In this document: positions 18,804 to 27,644 of the stretch, piece after piece
Layout: each line of letters begins with the position of its first letter
Position numbering within the stretch: position 1 is the stretch's first letter
Source of the DNA: Pseudomonas spelaei
Lineage (GTDB): Bacteria; Pseudomonadota; Gammaproteobacteria; Pseudomonadales; Pseudomonadaceae
Direction of reading: 5' to 3'
Length of the DNA stretch: 64,000 bases
NCBI RefSeq assembly: GCF_009724245.1
Contig: NZ_WNNK01000002.1
Span: 372,001 to 436,000, forward strand
The notes under the pieces: model-generated
The model's input: the letters and a program-made list of their open reading frames with translations, nothing else
What the model was told of the DNA's origin: nothing
Databases searched by the model: none
Translations under genes and position numbers: made by a program

Positions 18804-19215
18804 CGTTCTCTTCCTGCACCAACAAAAGGGATAACTCCTGGAGCTTTTCAACCTCGCGCAAACACTGGGTAACCTGCTTCTGCGCGCTGTCGATGTGGGT
18901 CAGTTGCTCCTCGCGCTGGCCGTGCAGCTCATGTAACTGCCCTTCTTCACGGCGGGTGTCGGCGGACAACGTGCGCTCCTGGGCATTCCAGGACTTGAGG
19001 TCCTGGAACGAGATCACTTGCCCTTGATGCTTGCCTAACAACTCTGCGGTTTTTCGGACTTCATCCAACCGGGTTTGCTCCAGTGCATCCTGTGCCTGCT
19101 GGATTTGCAGCAGCAACGCTTGCTGTTGCCTTTTGGCCGCGCGCAACGCGCGCTCGGCCCGGTCTGCCCGATGCTTGCGCAAGCGCCGCAAGGTATCGAT
19201 TTCAGAAAGGGACAT
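18775..19215 (-). CDS. hrpO: T3SS ATPase stalk protein HrpO (SctO)
   Basis: A 146-residue protein predicted to be almost entirely coiled coil (charged heptad pattern throughout, e.g. RALRAAKRQQQALLLQIQQA), like FliJ/YscO. It links the ATPase HrcN to the export gate component HrcV. The start overlaps the end of hrcN by 14 bp; the end overlaps hrpP. Confidence 0.93.
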   Translation of the reverse strand: MSLSEIDTLRRLRKHRADRAERALRAAKRQQQALLLQIQQAQDALEQTRLDEVRKTAELLGKHQGQVISFQDLKSWNAQERTLSADTRREEGQLHELHGQREEQLTHIDSAQKQVTQCLREVEKLQELSLLLVQEENDDASSSEQA

Positions 19216-20560
19216 CGGTGGTCAACTCCATCAATTGGTCCAGGGTTATTTCCATCGGCACGGGCTCACGCAGGTCCTGACGCAGGAAACCATCCACCGC
19301 CTGACGGCTGTCCACCGCCAGATCGGTCAGGGCATCGCTGCCAGGTTGGTACTCGCCCAACTTGAGCATCAGTTCGATCTGCTGGTACGCCGACAACAGG
19401 CGTCGCAAGGCCGTACCGGCCTGGATATGCGCAGGCTCGGCGACGTTGCTTAAAATCCGTGAAAGGCTGGCCAACACGTCAACCGCCGGGTAGTGGCCGC
19501 GCTCTGCCAGCTTGCGTGACAGCACGATATGGCCGTCCAGCAGGGAGCGCACTTCATCCGCCACCGGGTCGTTCATCGAGTCCTGCTCGATAAGCACGGT
19601 GTAGATGGCCGTGATCACCCCGTCGCGAGTCAATCCGGCCCGCTCCACCAGACGCGGCATAAGGCTGTACACCGAAGGCGGCAAACCACCACGGCCCAGA
19701 GGCTCGCCGGCGGCCAGGCCGATTTCACGCTGGGCCCGGGCAAATCGGGTCAAGGAGTCAATCAGCAGCAACACCCGCTTGCCCTTGCGTCGGAACCCTT
19801 CGGCCAACGCTGTCGCGGTGAAGGCCGCCCGGGCGCGCTCCATGCTTGAGCGGTCAGACGTCGCGCACACCAACACGGCCTTGGCGCGCAATTGATCATC
19901 GAGCTCATGGTCGAGAAATTCACGCAGTTCCCGGCCACGCTCGCCAATCAGTCCAAACACGATCACATCACACTCGACGTTGCGGGCGATCTCAGCCAAC
20001 AAGGTGGTCTTGCCACAACCAGCGCCGGCGAACAGGCCGATACGCTGGCCCTCGCCCAACGTGATCAACCCATCAATCGAGCGCACCCCCGTGGACAACG
20101 CTCGGTTGATCCGGGGCCGCTCGGTGGGTAATGGCGCCTCGCACAACACCGTGCTCGCCTCTGGTGTGTCGGCCTCGACAAAAGCACTGGGACCCTCGCC
20201 TGCAATCGGCCGTCCGAAACCATCGAGCACCTGACCCAGCAATTCATCACCGACCCGTACCCGATGTGGCACCCCCAGGCGTTGCACGCTGGCGCCTACT
20301 CGCACGCCTTCAAGATTGCCCAGAGCACTGAGCACAGCATCCTGTTGGTCGAAGCCGATAATCTCAGCCAACATGTATTCGCCAGCGGACTTTTCGACCT
20401 GGCACAGATCACCGATGCGCGCGTTTGGAAGGCGACATTGCAACAACATGCCATTGACGCGCTGGATGCGACCGCGCACCGCAACCGGTGCAAAGCTGGC
20501 CAGCGCACTCGACTGACGCTGCTGCCAGGCCTCGAGACGCGCTTGCATATCCTGGCTCAC
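19202..20560 (-). CDS. hrcN: T3SS ATPase HrcN (SctN)
   Basis: A 452-residue F1-beta-like ATPase. Walker A is GAGCGKTT (179-186), with GLIGERGRE downstream, a Walker B region RVLLLIDSLTRFARAQRE and the YSLMPRLVERAG segment. It unfolds and detaches substrates from chaperones for export. The start is GTG at 20560, overlapping the hrpQ stop in GTGA; ATG at 20548 is an alternative. Confidence 0.97.
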   Translation of the reverse strand: MSQDMQARLEAWQQRQSSALASFAPVAVRGRIQRVNGMLLQCRLPNARIGDLCQVEKSAGEYMLAEIIGFDQQDAVLSALGNLEGVRVGASVQRLGVPHRVRVGDELLGQVLDGFGRPIAGEGPSAFVEADTPEASTVLCEAPLPTERPRINRALSTGVRSIDGLITLGEGQRIGLFAGAGCGKTTLLAEIARNVECDVIVFGLIGERGRELREFLDHELDDQLRAKAVLVCATSDRSSMERARAAFTATALAEGFRRKGKRVLLLIDSLTRFARAQREIGLAAGEPLGRGGLPPSVYSLMPRLVERAGLTRDGVITAIYTVLIEQDSMNDPVADEVRSLLDGHIVLSRKLAERGHYPAVDVLASLSRILSNVAEPAHIQAGTALRRLLSAYQQIELMLKLGEYQPGSDALTDLAVDSRQAVDGFLRQDLREPVPMEITLDQLMELTTDVPF

Positions 20561-21456
20561 CAGCGCACCTCAAACCGTTGCTGGCCGTCGAATACCACCT
20601 TGGTGTTATCGATCAATACCAGTCGCAAGCCATCCACTTCATCGCCGACAAACAACCGACTCCCTTGCTCCAGGACGACATGGCCGTTTGGTCCACCGAC
20701 AATCTGCAAAATTTTGAAAGGCAGTGCCCCGTCACGTACCTTGACTCGACTGATTACCGGTACGCCTGTTTCGAACTGTTCGCCAAATCGACTGAGCATG
20801 CGTGATACCAGTTCCACATCTTCTTGAGGAACATCGCCATCCAGTACCACTTGGCCGTTGATCACCTGAAGACTGATCCGGTTGGTCAGCTCGCGCTCAC
20901 TGAGCATCCTCAGTAACTTCTGGCGCACGTCATAAGGCGAACCCAGTTCACTTTTCTGGCTTACCGGTGGCATCAATGACGCCTGGGCCTCACGCTCGCC
21001 CGTCGAGGCCATGCCCAACGCCGTGATGATGACCGCGACCACTGCCACCAAGCTGATCAGCCGCTTCTGCTGCGCCCCCGGGATTGAAGACAACTTCAAT
21101 GCGGCGGGTGCATCGCTCATTGGCGTGGGCGCCTGACGGACAGGAGTGGGTGTTTCGGGCCAAGGTTGATCGGCATGCATGACACAGAGCCGAATGTTTC
21201 CAATCGAAAAGGCCCGGTTGAGCTCCAGGTCGGTAATCTGTGCCAGGATCAGGCCGTCGGCATCCTGCATCACCCCTTCCTCGGCCTGCACCGACCAACG
21301 CTGCTCGACACACCGTAACCGCACATGGCGTTCGGCAATCCCCGGATCGTAAAGTGCCAGGTCAGCGTCAGGGCGTGCACCAATGCTCCACTGCTCGCCG
21401 AATAACGGCAGCGCGGCCCCTTGGTGCAAGCCATCAAGTACTCGTAGCTCAAACAT
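20557..21456 (-). CDS. hrpQ: T3SS inner-membrane ring protein HrpQ (SctD)
   Basis: A 299-residue protein with an N-terminal FHA-like cytoplasmic domain (about 1-95, MFELRVLDGLHQGAALPLF...). A single transmembrane helix (about 133-150, LISLVAVVAVIITALGMA) and periplasmic ring-building domains follow, as in YscD/PrgH proteins. ATG 21456 is chosen because homologues begin near MFELRVL and GAGGG lies upstream. Confidence 0.93.
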   Translation of the reverse strand: MFELRVLDGLHQGAALPLFGEQWSIGARPDADLALYDPGIAERHVRLRCVEQRWSVQAEEGVMQDADGLILAQITDLELNRAFSIGNIRLCVMHADQPWPETPTPVRQAPTPMSDAPAALKLSSIPGAQQKRLISLVAVVAVIITALGMASTGEREAQASLMPPVSQKSELGSPYDVRQKLLRMLSERELTNRISLQVINGQVVLDGDVPQEDVELVSRMLSRFGEQFETGVPVISRVKVRDGALPFKILQIVGGPNGHVVLEQGSRLFVGDEVDGLRLVLIDNTKVVFDGQQRFEVRW

Positions 21457-21541
21457 AGTCAGGCCCTCGTAGCCACTGGCGATAGCCTGACCCACACGGC
21501 ACCGGCCGAGCGACAACAAAGCACAACCCTCAAAAGAGTAC

Positions 21542-23644
21542 TCATGCCACGGCCCCAGTCAGTAGATCGTCCTGGCTCAGGTCAAACCGCCCCAGCACCT
21601 TGACCTGGGACGAACTGCCCAGCTCGGCAAACGACAGCACCGGTACATGGTTGAACTCTTCCAGCAGCAGGGTACGCAAAGGGCTACGCAGATCTTGCGC
21701 GACCAGCAGTACACTTTTGCTCTTGATGCGCACGGGAAAGGCTTGTTTAAGCAGGCTCACCAGCGTCGCGCTGTTGTCGTTGTCGAGGGAAAAGAACACC
21801 CCGGTCTGGGTCTGGCGCAGCGCCTCGCGCAGCACGTTTTCGGTATGGGGTGACAACAGCCAGGCATGCAAACCGTCAGCTTCGCTGTACTGATGAAGAA
21901 TCTGTGCCTTGAGAGCGATCCGCGCATAGTCGGCCAGGGCTTCTGGTTCACGCTCATGCTGGCCGTACTCAATCAACGACTCGACAATCAACCGCACGGC
22001 CCGCAGCGGCACCCCCTCGCTGGCCAGGCGCTGCAACACCGCCGAAAAGCGCGAAAGCGGCATGATCCGCTGCAGCTCCTGAACCAGCTCCGGCTGATTG
22101 AACTCCAGCCAACTCAGGATCGACTTGCTCTCCTGGATGCCGAGAAACTGCGGCCCACTGAGCAGCATCGCCTTGCTCATCCGCTCGATGATCAAGCTGC
22201 TGGCAGTAAACCGCTCCAACTGCGGGTCGTCGAGCAAGGGGTCGTCGGCGGCCAACCACACCCAATGCTCTTCATCGCGCGCAGGCAGGCCCCTGACACC
22301 GTTATCCGGCTCGACGCTCAGCGCCCCGTGCTCCACGGCTACCTCATGGCCAAGCGTGGCCTTGAGCATCGGCACTTCATGCACGCAGAAGCGGAACTCA
22401 TTATCAGCCAGCAACGGCTGATACTCGATTTCAAACGGCGGCAGCGTCAACCCAATGTAGGCAACAAGACCATTACGCGCCTGGCGAATCCCATGGATCA
22501 ATTCAATCGCCAAGGGCGAGCCCTCCTGGGCGGGCGAAAACTGCAACAGGTAAGGCCGTGACGGATCAAAACCGCGCAGGTCTTCTACACCGTTGTCTTC
22601 CGGCGCAACGCTCTCGGCATCGGCATCGGCGCCTCCAGGTTGTTCTGCCTGTTTGCGCTGACGTGCCAGGTAGTACCCCAAGGCACCTGTCGTCAGCGAA
22701 ATGAGGATAAACACCACGGTGGGCATCCCGGGAAGCGCCGCGAAAGCGAGCATACCGATAGACGCAATCATCCAGCTCTTGGGTTCGCTGGTCATTTGCC
22801 GGGCAATCTCGGCGCCCATGTTATTCGCGCCTTTGTTACGCCCGCTCGGCGCCACACGGGTGATGATCATGCCGGCGGTCAAGGAGATCAGCAGTGCAGG
22901 AATCTGTGCAATCAGGCCATCGCCAATGGTCAGTACCGAATACAGCGCCATGGAGTCACTGGCGCTCATGCCATGCTGAAACATGCCGGTGGAAAAGCCG
23001 CCCAGCAAATTGATGACTACGATAATCAACCCTGCCACCGCGTCGCCTTTGACGAACTTCATGGCGCCGTCCATCGCACCAAACAGCTGACTTTCACGGG
23101 ACAATTGCTCGCGCTTATCGCGCGCCTGCTCGCCATCGATCAGACCAGCCCGCAAATCACTGTCGATCGACATTTGCTTACCAGGCATTGCATCCAGACT
23201 GAAACGCGCCGCCACTTCGGCAACACGCTCCGAACCCTTGGTAATCACCAGAAAGTTGACGATGGTCAGGATCATGAAAATCACCAACCCCACCGCCAGA
23301 TTGCCCCCCACCACAAAATTGCCAAAGGCCTCGACAATGTCCCCGGCATCCTGCTCCAGCAGGATCAAACGCGTGGTGGCGATCGATAACGCCAAGCGAA
23401 ACATGGTGGTCAGCAGCAGGATCGACGGGAACGAGGAAAAGGCCAATGGCCCCGGCAGATATAACGCCAGCACGATCAACAAACACGAAATACAGATATT
23501 GAGGGCAATCAGGATATCCACCAGCCAGGTCGGCAATGGCACGATAAAGATAAACACGATGCCCAGGATCACCACCGCACCCATTACCTCGGCACGTTGT
23601 GCAACCTTCAGCAGCATCGTATTGATTGCCCGTAGCACACTCAT
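21542..23644 (-). CDS. hrcV: T3SS export gate protein HrcV (SctV)
   Basis: A 700-residue FlhA/YscV-family protein. The N-terminal ~330 residues hold about eight transmembrane helices with the conserved cytoplasmic FHIPEP-like region (RFSLDAMPGKQMSIDSDLRA). The C-terminal ~350 residues form the nonameric cytoplasmic ring that receives chaperone-substrate complexes. Its ATG overlaps the hrpJ stop (ATGA). It is separated from hrpQ by 85 bp. Confidence 0.97.
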   Translation of the reverse strand: MSVLRAINTMLLKVAQRAEVMGAVVILGIVFIFIVPLPTWLVDILIALNICISCLLIVLALYLPGPLAFSSFPSILLLTTMFRLALSIATTRLILLEQDAGDIVEAFGNFVVGGNLAVGLVIFMILTIVNFLVITKGSERVAEVAARFSLDAMPGKQMSIDSDLRAGLIDGEQARDKREQLSRESQLFGAMDGAMKFVKGDAVAGLIIVVINLLGGFSTGMFQHGMSASDSMALYSVLTIGDGLIAQIPALLISLTAGMIITRVAPSGRNKGANNMGAEIARQMTSEPKSWMIASIGMLAFAALPGMPTVVFILISLTTGALGYYLARQRKQAEQPGGADADAESVAPEDNGVEDLRGFDPSRPYLLQFSPAQEGSPLAIELIHGIRQARNGLVAYIGLTLPPFEIEYQPLLADNEFRFCVHEVPMLKATLGHEVAVEHGALSVEPDNGVRGLPARDEEHWVWLAADDPLLDDPQLERFTASSLIIERMSKAMLLSGPQFLGIQESKSILSWLEFNQPELVQELQRIMPLSRFSAVLQRLASEGVPLRAVRLIVESLIEYGQHEREPEALADYARIALKAQILHQYSEADGLHAWLLSPHTENVLREALRQTQTGVFFSLDNDNSATLVSLLKQAFPVRIKSKSVLLVAQDLRSPLRTLLLEEFNHVPVLSFAELGSSSQVKVLGRFDLSQDDLLTGAVA

Positions 23645-24735
23645 ACCGCGTTGCTCGGCCAAGCTCCGATAGGCCGGGTACCTCGTTCGATGAGCGTATA
23701 TTCGTCCATCACCAGCTTGACGTTGTGCAGCGCCTCCTGATGCCCCTTGTTATCGCGCCACAAGGCCATGGGCAGGCTCTTGAGCAGCGGATATATGGCA
23801 TTCAGCGAAATCAATTGGCTAGGTGAGTCGGCGCCGCCCAACTCGCGTCCCAGACGCTGGACCTCAGCAGGCGCAATACCAGTGCTCGCATACCCCAGAA
23901 AACGCTGCACCAGCGCCACGGCGTCACGGTCAACAGCGGGATGCAAAGCCACCAGGCGCTCAATCAGCTTGCGGCAATCAGACAACACGCTGCCCAACTG
24001 ACCACAGCTTCGCAAACCCAGTAGCAGGGTGCGAAGCTGGGCGCTGGGCACCGAAGGGGCATGCGCGGCAATATCATCAGCCAGGGCCCGACGCATCAAC
24101 TTCAGCCCCTGATGAAAACCCTCACCACCGAATAACCCCAACAAAGCGTGCATCATGGCTGGCAACGACTGCCGGGTGACCACGCTGGCGTAATACAGAC
24201 TGCGTACGGCCTGACGCAACTCCGGATCATCACTGCCGGCCTGTAGCGCCAGCGCAATGTTCAAGCCCGCCTGGATATGGGGTTTGAAGCGGATCTCCAG
24301 CTTTGCCAGCGCATCGCGGGCCAGCGCCGCCTCAGCAGTACGCACATAGGTTTGCGCCTCTGCGGCCACCGCCTTGAGCACCACATAGGCCCGGGCCGGA
24401 TCGTTCCCCGTGAGGTCCAACAACTTTTCCAGATTGGGCTTAAGCAACAACTGAACCCGGACATTACGCACCATGGTCGCCAATGTCGCTTGAGCCGGAT
24501 GCCCCAACTGCTCGTAGAGTTGTGACAGTTGCTCCACTGGCGTCACACGCGTCCCCAGTTGACGCCGGCTCAAACCCTTGCTGTTGAGATCGACCTCCTG
24601 GCTGAACAGCGCAGCCAGGTCATCGACGGCAGGCCCTGTCGTTGTTCGGGAGACTGGCTCCGTGTCAGTTCTCGCAGGCACAGGCTGATCCAGACGCTGG
24701 TTTTTTTGCACATCAAAATGGGGATCGACTTTCAT
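23641..24735 (-). CDS. hrpJ: T3SS gatekeeper HrpJ (SctW)
   Basis: A 364-residue helical protein of the YopN/InvE/HrpJ family, which controls translocator-versus-effector secretion. It is first in the large operon under the hrp box at 24767-24795. ATG 24735 (MKVDPHFDVQKNQ) is chosen because the longer in-frame start would lie upstream of the promoter. The N terminus is polar, as expected for a secreted gatekeeper. Confidence 0.92.
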   Translation of the reverse strand: MKVDPHFDVQKNQRLDQPVPARTDTEPVSRTTTGPAVDDLAALFSQEVDLNSKGLSRRQLGTRVTPVEQLSQLYEQLGHPAQATLATMVRNVRVQLLLKPNLEKLLDLTGNDPARAYVVLKAVAAEAQTYVRTAEAALARDALAKLEIRFKPHIQAGLNIALALQAGSDDPELRQAVRSLYYASVVTRQSLPAMMHALLGLFGGEGFHQGLKLMRRALADDIAAHAPSVPSAQLRTLLLGLRSCGQLGSVLSDCRKLIERLVALHPAVDRDAVALVQRFLGYASTGIAPAEVQRLGRELGGADSPSQLISLNAIYPLLKSLPMALWRDNKGHQEALHNVKLVMDEYTLIERGTRPIGAWPSNAV

Positions 24736-24766
24736 GGGAGTGCCTGGGCAGGAAGTTTCGTTTCCT

Positions 24767-24795
24767 TGTGTGGCAGACGAACCCGGTACGGTTCC
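24767..24795 (-). promoter_or_regulatory. hrp box of the hrpJ-hrcU operon
   Basis: Read on the minus strand: GGAACC (24795-24790), a 16-bp spacer, CCACACA (24773-24767). It matches the HrpL consensus exactly and lies 31 bp upstream of the hrpJ start codon. Confidence 0.93.
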
Positions 24796-24931
24796 ATATT
24801 TATTGGCAATGCCGACGTTTTTGAAAAAATCGGCACAAGCCGACAGTGGCTTGTGCAAGTTACTGCAAAAAAAACCACTCAAATAAAATATTTATCTATA
24901 TATATCAATTAGATATGCAAGTTTTCTCCTT

Positions 24932-24945
24932 GGCACAAGCAGTGC
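24932..24945 (+). promoter_or_regulatory. Sigma-54 promoter of hrpL
   Basis: TTGGCACAAGCAGTGCTA contains GG (24932-24933), exactly 10 bp, then GC (24944-24945), the invariant -24/-12 elements. It lies 55 bp before the hrpL ATG, as in P. syringae where HrpR/HrpS activate hrpL. The ~60 bp upstream are very AT-rich and would suit IHF-type bending, but no strong IHF consensus is seen. Confidence 0.88.
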
Positions 24946-25000
24946 TAACAGGGTTCCCGTCGAAACCATTTTCGACCGTGTCCACCCTGAGGAAAAAATC

Positions 25001-25552
25001 ATGGATATTCCTATCGATGCTTTAGGTCACCTTTCCCCCGACTCGCACCAATCCATCCTCGATCTGTCGGACGACCATCAGAAAAAACTCCGTCGGTTCA
25101 TTCATAAACGCGTACTCAACCCGGAAGATGCGGACGATCTTCTGCAACTGACGTATCTGGAGGCCTGGCGCAACAAGGATCGTTTCAGTGGGCAGGCCAC
25201 ACTCAGCACCTGGATGTGCGGCATCGCACAGAACCTGATCCGCAATCACTTTCGGCGCCTGTACGCCAAGCCTGTGCATTGCGAATTCGATGAAGCGCTA
25301 TGGCATGGCCAGGAGGACAGCCACAATCTGGATTGGGAGTTCGAGGTCAACCGCAGGCTTGAAAGAACCCTGAAAGCCATCAAACACCTGCCGCTGGAAA
25401 TGCGCAAAACGTTGTACGCCTCACTGCAGACCGATGGCAGCTACCAGGACACAGCTGACGTACTGGAAATACCCATCGGGACTGTCCGCTCGCGCCTATC
25501 ACGCGCGCGTGAACAGCTCAAACGGGCTACTCACAATCCGCTGCATCCGTAA
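25001..25552 (+). CDS. hrpL: ECF sigma factor HrpL (RspL)
   Basis: A 183-residue ECF sigma factor. Region 2 (about 30-95) contains DADDLLQLTYLEAWRNKDRF and the helix LSTWMCGIAQNLIRNHFRR. Region 4 (about 120-175) ends in the helix-turn-helix SYQDTADVLEIPIGTVRSRL. HrpL reads the hrp boxes. The location, divergent from hrpJ and behind a sigma-54 promoter, together with three hrp boxes in the window, supports the call. CCTGAGGAAAAAATC precedes the ATG. Confidence 0.94.
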   Translation: MDIPIDALGHLSPDSHQSILDLSDDHQKKLRRFIHKRVLNPEDADDLLQLTYLEAWRNKDRFSGQATLSTWMCGIAQNLIRNHFRRLYAKPVHCEFDEALWHGQEDSHNLDWEFEVNRRLERTLKAIKHLPLEMRKTLYASLQTDGSYQDTADVLEIPIGTVRSRLSRAREQLKRATHNPLHP

Positions 25553-25644
25553 ATCGGGGCCCCGGTATCACGCCGAAGCCCGTCGCAGGAGCACTCGATT
25601 TAATCTTTGATCGCACACGTTGGGCAGCAAGGATATCTGCCCGA

Positions 25645-25672
25645 CCTGATCGACTTGAGATCAGGCCTTTTT
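25645..25672 (+). terminator. Intrinsic terminator after hrpL
   Basis: CCTGATC-gacttga-GATCAGG followed by CC and TTTTT. It is oriented for hrpL and overlaps the 3' end of the convergent fsr gene. Confidence 0.8.
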
Positions 25673-26878
25673 CGAGCGCGGCAACAAGATGGCCAACACG
25701 CCGAACAGCGGCAAGAACGAGCACAGCGTATACACGTACTCGATGCCATGGATGTCTGCCAGGTGCCCCAGCAGCGCCGCACCAATCCCGCCAAAACCGA
25801 ACATCAGGCCGAAGAACACTCCGGCAATCATCCCCACATTGCCCGGCACCAACTCTTGCGCGTACACCACAATCGCCGAAAACGCCGAGGCCAGGATAAA
25901 GCCGATCACCACACTGAGCACGCTGGTCCAGAACAGGTCGACATGGGGCAACAGCAGGGTAAATGGCGCAACGCCGAGGATCGAAAACCAGATCACCGCC
26001 TTACGGCCGATCTTGTCGCCAATCGGCCCACCGAAGAACGTGCCTGCCGCCACCGCTCCAAGGAACAGGAACAAATGCAGTTGGGAACTGGCCACCGACA
26101 GGTCGAACTTCTCGATCAGGTAGAAGGTGAAGTAACTGGTGAAACTGGCCATGTAGAAGTACTTGGAAAACACCAGCAGCCCCAGTACCACCAACGCACT
26201 CAGCACCCGGCCCTTGGACAGACCGTGGGTTGCCGCCTGGCCTTGCTTGAGCTTGAACAGGTTCAAGTGGTGGCTGTACCAGCGGCTGATGGCATACAGC
26301 ACAAACAAGGCAAACACCGCGAACAGACCGAACCAGGCCACATTGCCCTGCCCGAAAGGAATGATGATCGCCGCCGCCAGCAACGGGCCAAAGGCCGAGC
26401 CGGCGTTACCGCCGACCTGGAACGTCGACTGTGCCAGGCCATAGCGCCCACCCGATGCCAGGCGTGCCACGCGGGACGCTTCCGGGTGAAAGGTCGAGGA
26501 ACCTACCCCGATCAGCGCCGCTGCCAAGAGAATCAGCGGAAAACTGCCCACTTGGGACATCATCAAAATGCCCACCAGCGTACAGATCATCCCGCACGGT
26601 AGAAGGTACGGCTTGGGATGGCGGTCGGTGTAATAGCCGACCCACGGTTGCAGCAGGGACGCAGTGAGTTGGAACGTCAGGGTAATCAGCCCGACCTGGG
26701 TGAATGTCAGGCCATAGTTGGCCTTGAGCATCGGGTAGATCGACGGCAGCACCGACTGGATCAAGTCATTGATCAAATGCGCCAGCGCTACCGCGCCGAT
26801 GACACGCATGACCAACGGGCTGGTTTGCCCGGCAGCAGGCGCCGTAGTCACAGAGGGCTGGGAATTGCTAAGAGCCAT
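25661..26878 (-). CDS. fsr: MFS transporter, fosmidomycin-resistance (Fsr) type
   Basis: A 405-residue, 12-helix major facilitator. Strong family segments are ALAHLINDLIQSVLPSIYPM, TFQLTASLLQPWVGYYTDR and GSSTFHPEASRVARLASGG, the last characteristic of Fsr proteins, which export fosmidomycin in E. coli. The natural substrate here is unknown. ATG 26878 (MALSNSQPSV) is the likely start. It is convergent with hrpL and marks the right edge of the secretion locus. Confidence 0.9.
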   Translation of the reverse strand: MALSNSQPSVTTAPAAGQTSPLVMRVIGAVALAHLINDLIQSVLPSIYPMLKANYGLTFTQVGLITLTFQLTASLLQPWVGYYTDRHPKPYLLPCGMICTLVGILMMSQVGSFPLILLAAALIGVGSSTFHPEASRVARLASGGRYGLAQSTFQVGGNAGSAFGPLLAAAIIIPFGQGNVAWFGLFAVFALFVLYAISRWYSHHLNLFKLKQGQAATHGLSKGRVLSALVVLGLLVFSKYFYMASFTSYFTFYLIEKFDLSVASSQLHLFLFLGAVAAGTFFGGPIGDKIGRKAVIWFSILGVAPFTLLLPHVDLFWTSVLSVVIGFILASAFSAIVVYAQELVPGNVGMIAGVFFGLMFGFGGIGAALLGHLADIHGIEYVYTLCSFLPLFGVLAILLPRSKKA

Positions 26879-27121
26879 GGAGAGGATTTCCGTACAACAG
26901 ATGGATGCACAGGTGCAGGTGCGACAATGTGCCACTTTTGGGGGCAGGAAGGCCATACCCTTAGGAGGCTAACGAGTAGATGAATTGATGCTGTGGTCAT
27001 GGTTTGTAAAGGGCCAGCAAGATGAATCCCTTTAATTTGCGGGACGTTTCCTAGAGAATCTTTCGGCCTTGTGCCTGGGGGAGTCGGTGACTAGTCTTCG
27101 GTCCGTCGCTGGTTTTCAGTG

Positions 27122-27276
27122 ATCGGGTTTAGTCGCCCGGACTTATATCAGGCGCATGCTCTCATGAGGTTTCATGGTGGCTGTGCGCAGGGCACCTTCG
27201 GGTGCGCCGGGTTTTCCTGATTAGCCGGTCGACTAACCTGCGTACAGCCGCCACCCTTCGTTTAGTCGCGAACGGG
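27122..27276 (+). other. Structured leader upstream of the DUF6124 gene (candidate cis-acting RNA)
   Basis: Within the 427-bp gap between fsr and the DUF6124 gene I see an ordered set of stems. Hairpin A is CGGG-TTTAGTCG-CCCG (27124-27139). A 13-bp closing stem pairs 27179-27191 with 27237-27249 (one G-U). It encloses GCACC-TTCG-GGTGC (27192-27205) and TTAG...CTAA (27221-27224/27233-27236). Hairpin B is TTCG-TTTAGTCG-CGAA (27257-27272), extended by CCC/GGG. Hairpins A and B carry the same 8-nt loop. The structure ends 30 bp before the start codon. From memory, similar leaders precede related genes in other pseudomonads; this needs a search to confirm. Confidence 0.65.
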
Positions 27277-27305
27277 CCGGCTCCGAATTAATCAGGAGCT
27301 ATGCC

Positions 27306-27626
27306 ATGTTTAAGATCGTCCCCGATCCACCCCGTGATAAGACCAAAGACCGCGCCGCCTTCCACCGTGCGCTCGACCACTATTTGCCGACCAACCCACC
27401 GCAACCGTCGACCCACTTCTACGCCATCAGTGAAGACATCAGCTTCGAAGACTCCTTGCTCTACACCGCCGACCTGCTGCACAGCGCCTCGGCCACCGCG
27501 CTCGACTGCGGCGAACACCTGCAAAGCCCAGACCGCGCCAAAGTGCTCGCCGTGTGGCACCTGCTGGAAATCGCCAAGGCCATGGTCGATCGCTCGATAG
27601 AGTGCCTGCATCCGCGTAAAACCTGA
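27306..27626 (+). CDS. DUF6124 (formerly DUF3077-type) family protein
   Basis: A 106-residue soluble protein. The conserved C-terminal helix region (DSLLYTADLLHSASATALDC, then AVWHLLEIAKAMVDRSIECL) is that of a small Pseudomonas family of unknown function, often in many paralogues per genome. ATG 27306 is chosen because AATCAGGAGC ends 7 bp upstream; an ATG at 27301 is in another frame and too close. No neighbour gives a function. The unusual feature is the long structured leader. Confidence 0.8.
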   Translation: MFKIVPDPPRDKTKDRAAFHRALDHYLPTNPPQPSTHFYAISEDISFEDSLLYTADLLHSASATALDCGEHLQSPDRAKVLAVWHLLEIAKAMVDRSIECLHPRKT

Positions 27627-27644
27627 TGACTAACACCGATCAAA

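Noticed and set aside
25607..26602. 331-codon plus-strand frame over fsr
   Set aside because: Gln/His/Arg-rich translation typical of an antisense frame of a membrane-protein gene.
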